This document shows positions 59,323 through 64,000 of a stretch of 64,000 nt of DNA, piece after piece. The stretch lies in the NCBI RefSeq assembly GCF_000775285.1, contig NZ_JJML01000042.1, positions 21,468 to 85,467 on the forward strand, in the 5' to 3' direction. The notes beneath the pieces are model-generated. The model did no database searches. It saw only the letters and a program-made list of their open reading frames with translations, and was not told the DNA's origin. Numbering within the stretch: position 1 is the first letter of the stretch; each line of letters opens with the position of its first letter. A program made the position numbers and the translations under genes. The DNA is from Neosynechococcus sphagnicola sy1. GTDB lineage: Bacteria > Cyanobacteriota > Cyanobacteriia > Neosynechococcales > Neosynechococcaceae.

Positions 59323-61693
59323 TCAGGTCACGGTTGATCCCTGATCCAGGGGGGAACTGCTGAATTGGCTCAAGACCCGCTGTAACTCTTGCCAGCGAAC
59401 GGGTTTACTGATGTAGTCATCCATGCCAGCCGTCAGGCAAGCGTCCCGATCGCCCTGCATGGCGCTAGCCGTCATGGCCACAATCCAGGGACGGCTTTCC
59501 CCATCCCACTCCTGACAAATCTGGCGGGTGGCGCCTAATCCATCTAAGTCCGGCATTTGCACATCCATCAGGATCAGATCGTAGGGTTGACGGCGCAGGG
59601 CTTCCAGGACTTCTAACCCATTGCCAGCAATATCCACCCGGCTATAGCCCAACTTCTTCAACAGGGCGATCGCCACCTTTTGGTTGACCACATTATCCTC
59701 TGCCAGCAAAATTCGTAAATGACTGGGGGTCGGTTTGGCCGGAGCCGCTGCGGTCTCCTTGGCCTCCTCTAGAGCCACGGGGATGTCTAGCAGCTTCAGC
59801 AGTTGCCCATGGAGTTGGTCTTGTTTGATTGGCTTGGACAGCTGAACACGAAAGACTTGAAAGCGAGGGTCAAGACGGTCATCCAGGGACGTTAAGAGCA
59901 TCAGGGGCAAATGGGAGCAGTGCTCTTTGATCCGCATTCCCAACGTTAACCCATCCATTTCCGGCATCTGCATATCCAAGATACCGACATCAAAGCGTTC
60001 TCCCTGGGCAAGCCATTCCAGAGCTTCCTGCCCCGATCGGGTAGTGCGCGGCAGCATTCCCCACTTTTGCAGCTGTAAGCGCAGAATTTTACAGTTGATT
60101 TCGGTGTCATCCACAATCAGAACTCGTAGCCCTTGGAGCCGGACGTGTGCCTCTGCCAGACTGGTATGAGGCGTCATCTCAGGCGAGGGCGGAGCTTCCG
60201 GGGCAACAATTTGAAAGTAAAAGGTTGAACCGACTCCCACCTGGCTTTCGACCCACATGGCTCCGCCCATGAGTGCCGCCAATCGCTGACTAATCACCAA
60301 ACCCAAGCCGGTACCGCCATACCGTCGGGTGGTGGAGGCATCCACCTGACTGAAGGACTTAAACAACCGATCCATGCGTTCAGGTGCAATCCCAATCCCC
60401 GTATCTTTGACGGTAAACAATAAGGTATGGGGATTATCGGTAGTCTGGCGTTGGACAGAGACCAACACCTCCCCCTGTTCAGTAAACTTGACGGCATTAC
60501 TCAGCAGGTTCACCAAAATTTGCCGCAGTCGAGTGGCGTCTCCCACAATGGCGAGGGGAAGGGGATCTTGCAGATAGCAGGCCAATTCAACTTGCTTCTG
60601 GGCGGCGGGTTGGGCAACCAAACTTAGGGCTTCCTCCACGCACAGCCGTAACGCAAACGGATGGGTTTCTAACTCTAACTTGCCGGATTCAATTTTAGAA
60701 AAATCCAGAATATCGTTAATAATTGTCAGCAGGGCTTCACCACTGTTGCGGATCGTTTGTACAAAGTCCTGCTGAGTTGAGGTCAGATTCGTGTCCAGCA
60801 ACAGTCCCGTCATCCCAATCACCGCATTCATGGGGGTGCGGATCTCGTGGCTCATCATTGCTAGAAACTCGCTTTTAGCTCGATTCGCCGTTTCAGCTGC
60901 CAAACTGGCAGCTTCTAACTCCCGATTCATCACTTGCAGGTGTCGATAGTGCTCGGTCTGCTGGTGGGCGAGTTCTTCAATACTGCGACGGGCTCGTTTT
61001 TCGTCGTTTAAGGCTTGCTCAGTTTGGGCGATCGCGGGCCAGACCACCCAAAGCCACAGACCCAGTAACGTCAATAACACCACGAACAACAGGATTCGCT
61101 GGGCATATTCGACGAAATCAACGGATTTCTCCACAGAATCTGCCAACTTCTGCACGGCGGCCTTCATGCCCTCCCGATACTGGGGGCTATTACTGAGCAG
61201 AATCCGCACCTGAGGGGTGATATCCTGCGAGGGATGCTGGTCAATCTGGTGGGCAGCGATCACCATGGCCTGGTAGTAAGGCTCCAGGCGATCAAACAGG
61301 ACTTGTCTCTGGGTTGGATCATCTCCCCAACCGATATCTTGGCGGGCGTTTTTTTAGATCAGCATGACCCACCTCCCACTCCTGAAGGGTCTGGCGTAGC
61401 TCTTGTAAGTAAGCCTGACGAAACAGTGGTTCGATTTCTTCGTGCATCGACAGAGCGGCTTTGATCACCTGCTGTCCCAGGGCATTCTGCTTGCTAACGT
61501 GAACCAAAATCTGCCGATTCTGTTCACTGGCTTCAAACAATTGCCAGATCACCCCATTGCCCACCAGCAGGATCACCACCAGTGACACCACGAGGAGTTG
61601 AAAATTCTGCTTCAGTTGCCGAGTAATCGAAGGTTTCTGCAAGTCAGTCATTGGAGGAGCCAGGAGCGGATCATCGCGGATCAGCAGAGTCAT
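59323..61693 (-). CDS. Membrane hybrid histidine kinase with two receivers (frameshifted)
   Basis: About 790 residues. The first helix (about 35-55, [18 protein letters not shown]) and a second (about 205-225, [18 protein letters not shown]) bracket an extracytoplasmic helical sensor of about 150 residues, like a four-helix-bundle domain. A coiled coil, HisKA ([20 protein letters not shown]), HATPase ([28 protein letters not shown]), receiver 1 ([26 protein letters not shown]) and receiver 2 ([34 protein letters not shown]) follow. There is no Hpt. Frames join at T7 (61349-61355); six restores the frame, giving [19 protein letters not shown]. Its kinase core and second receiver are close relatives of those in the 6-11 kb kinase. 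Confidence 0.9.
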
Positions 61694-61736
61694 GACAGCC
61701 AGGGGAGGGCAACAATCATCCCTGACATCTTAATCC

Positions 61737-62410
61737 TTATGTTGCCTTGGAGAATCCAGCTAGGGCATTCAGATCTAAGGCCCGTAGTCGTTGGTACGCC
61801 TGATCAACATAGGACTGCCCCCCGCAGAAACCCCAGGTTCGCCCCCGGGACAAATCCCGTGGAGCGTTTCAGGATTGAACGCTTGGATCAGCGATCGCAC
61901 ACTCTGGATTTGTCGCGGCCAGTGGAAGGTCTTGGCGGTGCGGATGGGTGCCAGTTGGCCCTGGGGGGTGGGTAACAGATGCCGCCCGGTGAAGAGGATG
62001 CCGCTGGGGTGATAGAGGCAGGCAGAACCGGGGGTATGTCCAGAGGTCCAGATCAGGGAGAGTCCGGCTTGCAGTTCTAAGCGGTGTTGAAACGGGGTCA
62101 CCGTGACACCGGGCAGTAAATAGGCTTCCTGTTCCTGAATAATCACCTCGCAGTTCAGAGCCTCCTGGATAGCTGCTACCTGGGCGATCGCCCCGCGATG
62201 GGTGAGCATCAGCGATCGCACCCCTCCCTGGGACTGCAAAAACTCCTGATTCGAGGGATTCCAGGCAGGGCAGTCCAGCAAGATATTGCCGGTGTTCTCT
62301 ACAATAAGATAGGCTGTTGCCCCCAGCGTCTCCCGATTGGGGGGGAATGCGAAGGTTATGGGGCAGGGAACCGCAATTCCTGGAAAGACCGCCCGTGGTT
62401 GTTTGGGCAT
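61737..62410 (-). CDS. Metallo-beta-lactamase-fold protein with degenerate metal site
   Basis: An MBL-fold protein of about 220 residues that lacks most metal ligands. The HxHxDH motif is reduced to LTHRGAIAQV (only the first His), and the usual GD-motif Asp is replaced in ILFTGRHLL; TSGHTPGSACLY keeps its His. It starts at ATG 62410 (MPKQPRAVFPG). The C-terminus as read stops at 61775. Removing one base from each of two C runs (61842-61846 and 61818-61823) gives CPGANLGFLRGQSYVDQAYQ and on to 61737, which looks more natural. Enzymatic activity is doubtful. The start lies 3 bp from that of the divergent site-2 protease. Confidence 0.75.
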
Positions 62411-62413
62411 CAC

Positions 62414-63895
62414 ATGCTTTTTTGGTTACTCCTGCTGGGTTTCATCACCTATCTCATTGTGCAACGGAGCGTCTCTGGGATCACCCGCACACCGGTCTGG
62501 TTACTCTGGCTGGTGATGATGACCCCGGCATTGATCTGGACGATCTGGGCGCTTCGCCATGGCGACAAGCAACCCTTGCCCGTGGCCCTGGTGATTATCC
62601 CCTTTGTTGCCTGCCCCCTGCTGTACTGGTTTCTGGTGCAGCAGGGACGTCGGCTCACCCCAGGCGGCAGTGGACAACAACCCGCCACCCCCCCAGGGAC
62701 AGACCCCACTGCCCCGCCCGCCCCTGAAACCCCGCCCCCCCGACTGCTCGATCCAGCAGAAACCAGCACCCTGCAAAATTGTTTTCCCTGGTCGGTCTAC
62801 TACCTGCAAAATATTGAGTACCGCCCCCAAGCTGTGATTTGTCGGGGGCAGCTGCGAGCGTCTGCGGAAGTGGCCTACCAGACCATCCGCGAGAATATTA
62901 CCCATCACTTTGGCGATCGCTTCCTGGTGGTACTGCAAGATGGTCTGAATGGCAAGCCGTTCTTTGCCCTGGTTCCCAACCCCCAACTCACCAGTAAACC
63001 GCGATCGGAAGCGCTGAATCGCCCCGGATTAGCCCTCGCCCTGTTGGCCACTACCCTCTTCACCACCAGCCAAGCAGGGGTAGAACTGGTCAACGGCATG
63101 AGTGAAGCCCTGCCGAAAAACCCATTGCTCTTGTGGCAAGGGCTGCCCTATGCCCTAGCATTGATGAGCATTCTTGGGATCCATGAGTTAGGTCACTACC
63201 TGGCCGCCCGACACTATAAGATTCAGGCCACCCTCCCCTACTTTATCCCCGTGCCTTGGCCGCTGTTTTCCCTGGGCACCTTTGGGGCGTTTATTCAACT
63301 GCGATCGCCGATTCCCCACCGCAAGTCGTTGTTTGACATCGGCATCGCGGGGCCATTTGCGGGGCTGGTGGTGGCTCTGCCTTTGCTGCTATGGGGGCTA
63401 GCTCACTCTTCAGCCCTGCCCCTATCGCCCAAGTCCAATTTGTTCTCCTTCCATGCCCTTGATCCAGGGGTTTCCCTATTACTATCGCTGCTCAGTCGTC
63501 TCGCCATGGGCAGCACATTACAGGGAAATCAGGGAATTGATCTCCATCCCGTGGCGATCGCTGGCTATCTCGGCTTAATCGTCACAGCCTTGAATCTCAT
63601 GCCCGTGGGGCAACTGGATGGCGGCCACATTGTCCATGCCATGTTTGGACAGCGAGGGGGAGCCGCCATTTCTCAAATCAGTCGCCTGTTATTCTTACTG
63701 ATGGCCTTTTTGGATGGTCGTGGGTTAGTGCTGTGGGCGATTTTGCTGTTTTTAATCCCGGCCACGGATGAACCCGCCCTCAATGATGTCAGTGAACTGG
63801 ACAATCGCCGGGATTTTCTCGGGTTGTTGGCTCTGGGTTTTCTGGTTTTGATCCTCTTGCCTGCCCCCAAGGTCTTGATGGAGTGGCTATTCTAA
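62414..63895 (+). CDS. Site-2 protease (M50) family membrane metalloprotease
   Basis: A 493-residue polytopic protein. Two N-terminal helices (LFWLLLLGFITYLIVQRS, VWLLWLVMMTPALIWTIW) and a Pro-rich linker (about 85-115) precede an S2P core. The core has zinc motif GIHELGHYLAARHYK (near residue 257), PYFIPVPWPLFSLGTFGAFI, and the third ligand in LNLMPVGQLDGGHIVHAMFG (near 397). S2Ps cut substrates within the membrane, for example anti-sigma factors. This long form is typical of cyanobacteria and plastids (EGY-like). The start is ATG at 62414; upstream in-frame codons run antisense through the MBL gene. Confidence 0.92.
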   Translation: MLFWLLLLGFITYLIVQRSVSGITRTPVWLLWLVMMTPALIWTIWALRHGDKQPLPVALVIIPFVACPLLYWFLVQQGRRLTPGGSGQQPATPPGTDPTAPPAPETPPPRLLDPAETSTLQNCFPWSVYYLQNIEYRPQAVICRGQLRASAEVAYQTIRENITHHFGDRFLVVLQDGLNGKPFFALVPNPQLTSKPRSEALNRPGLALALLATTLFTTSQAGVELVNGMSEALPKNPLLLWQGLPYALALMSILGIHELGHYLAARHYKIQATLPYFIPVPWPLFSLGTFGAFIQLRSPIPHRKSLFDIGIAGPFAGLVVALPLLLWGLAHSSALPLSPKSNLFSFHALDPGVSLLLSLLSRLAMGSTLQGNQGIDLHPVAIAGYLGLIVTALNLMPVGQLDGGHIVHAMFGQRGGAAISQISRLLFLLMAFLDGRGLVLWAILLFLIPATDEPALNDVSELDNRRDFLGLLALGFLVLILLPAPKVLMEWLF

Positions 63896-63961
63896 CCTCC
63901 CTAGGTAGTCTTCAGAGAGGCTAGCCTGGATTATTAATCAACATATTCATCAACAATACCG

Positions 63962-64000
63962 CCCTCATCCCCCAACCCCTTCTCCCCTTTTGGGAGAAGG
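63962..64000. repeat. Dispersed C-rich hairpin repeat, cut by window end
   Basis: CCTTCTCCC (63978-63986) pairs perfectly with GGGAGAAGG (63992-64000), after a lead-in CCCTCATCCCCCAACCCC. The lead-in closely matches the interior of the MITE at 46555-46657 (CCCTCACCCCCAACCCC). The element probably continues past the edge. The gap from the protease stop at 63895 shows nothing else. Confidence 0.5.

Noticed and set aside
62449..62986. Minus-strand frames opposite the Pro-rich linker of the site-2 protease
   Set aside because: Gly-rich shadows of a C-rich coding strand; no start signals or family resemblance.

Overview
The window is chromosomal DNA of a cyanobacterium. The evidence is the very frequent HIP1 octamer GCGATCGC and a gene set typical of the phylum: Tic20-type protein, cyAbrB regulator, FtsW next to CcdA, CHASE2 Ser/Thr kinase next to a DUF928 protein, DUF3493-like protein, ClpB, prohibitin, and large PAS/GAF hybrid histidine kinases. 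I cannot name the genus safely. No rRNA, tRNA, CRISPR array, prophage or intact insertion sequence was seen.

Layout. 1-4 kb: end of a SPINDLY-type glycosyltransferase, alaS, a small exported Spy/CpxP-like protein. 4-11 kb: two overlapping sensor-kinase genes on the minus strand that look like one phosphorelay. 11-14 kb: dxr, a small four-cysteine protein, Tic20, an exported protein. 14-17.6 kb: CHASE2 kinase and DUF928 protein. 17.7-21.3 kb: ureDABC. 21.3-23.5 kb: WD40-TPR protein. 23.8-27 kb: ftsW, ccdA, exported beta-carbonic anhydrase. 27-31.4 kb: ribE, DUF151 nuclease family, alpha/beta hydrolase, exported protein, membrane-anchored retropepsin-like protease. 31.4-33.5 kb: feoAB behind a Fur-box-like palindrome. 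33.6-39.4 kb: acetoacetate-decarboxylase-like protein, GNAT acetyltransferase, hypothetical protein, clpP, prohibitin, two peroxiredoxins. 39.4-46 kb: UbiB-family kinase and a moxR-DUF58-transglutaminase operon. 46-49.5 kb: a gene-poor stretch with an IS3 remnant and a MITE, then recN, cyAbrB and a possible cysteine-rich micro-gene. 49.5-54.7 kb: Rrf2 regulator, GFA-type protein, cbiB/cobD, histidine phosphatase, aldo/keto reductase, DUF3493-like protein, beta-helix protein. 55-64 kb: clpB, SDR oxidoreductase, an epimerase remnant, a third hybrid kinase, a degenerate metallo-beta-lactamase-fold protein and a site-2 protease.

A dominant technical feature is single-base frameshifts, nearly all at mononucleotide runs. 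I count about 16 in 13 genes, including alaS and recN. Merging the frames restores full-length family members each time, so I annotate each as one gene. Base-calling error is the simplest explanation.

I found no clearly new multi-gene system. The most interesting leads are the kinase pair, the metal-ligand-poor MBL protein whose start codon nearly touches that of a site-2 protease, a cysteine-rich micro-ORF, and a 103-bp TA-flanked MITE.
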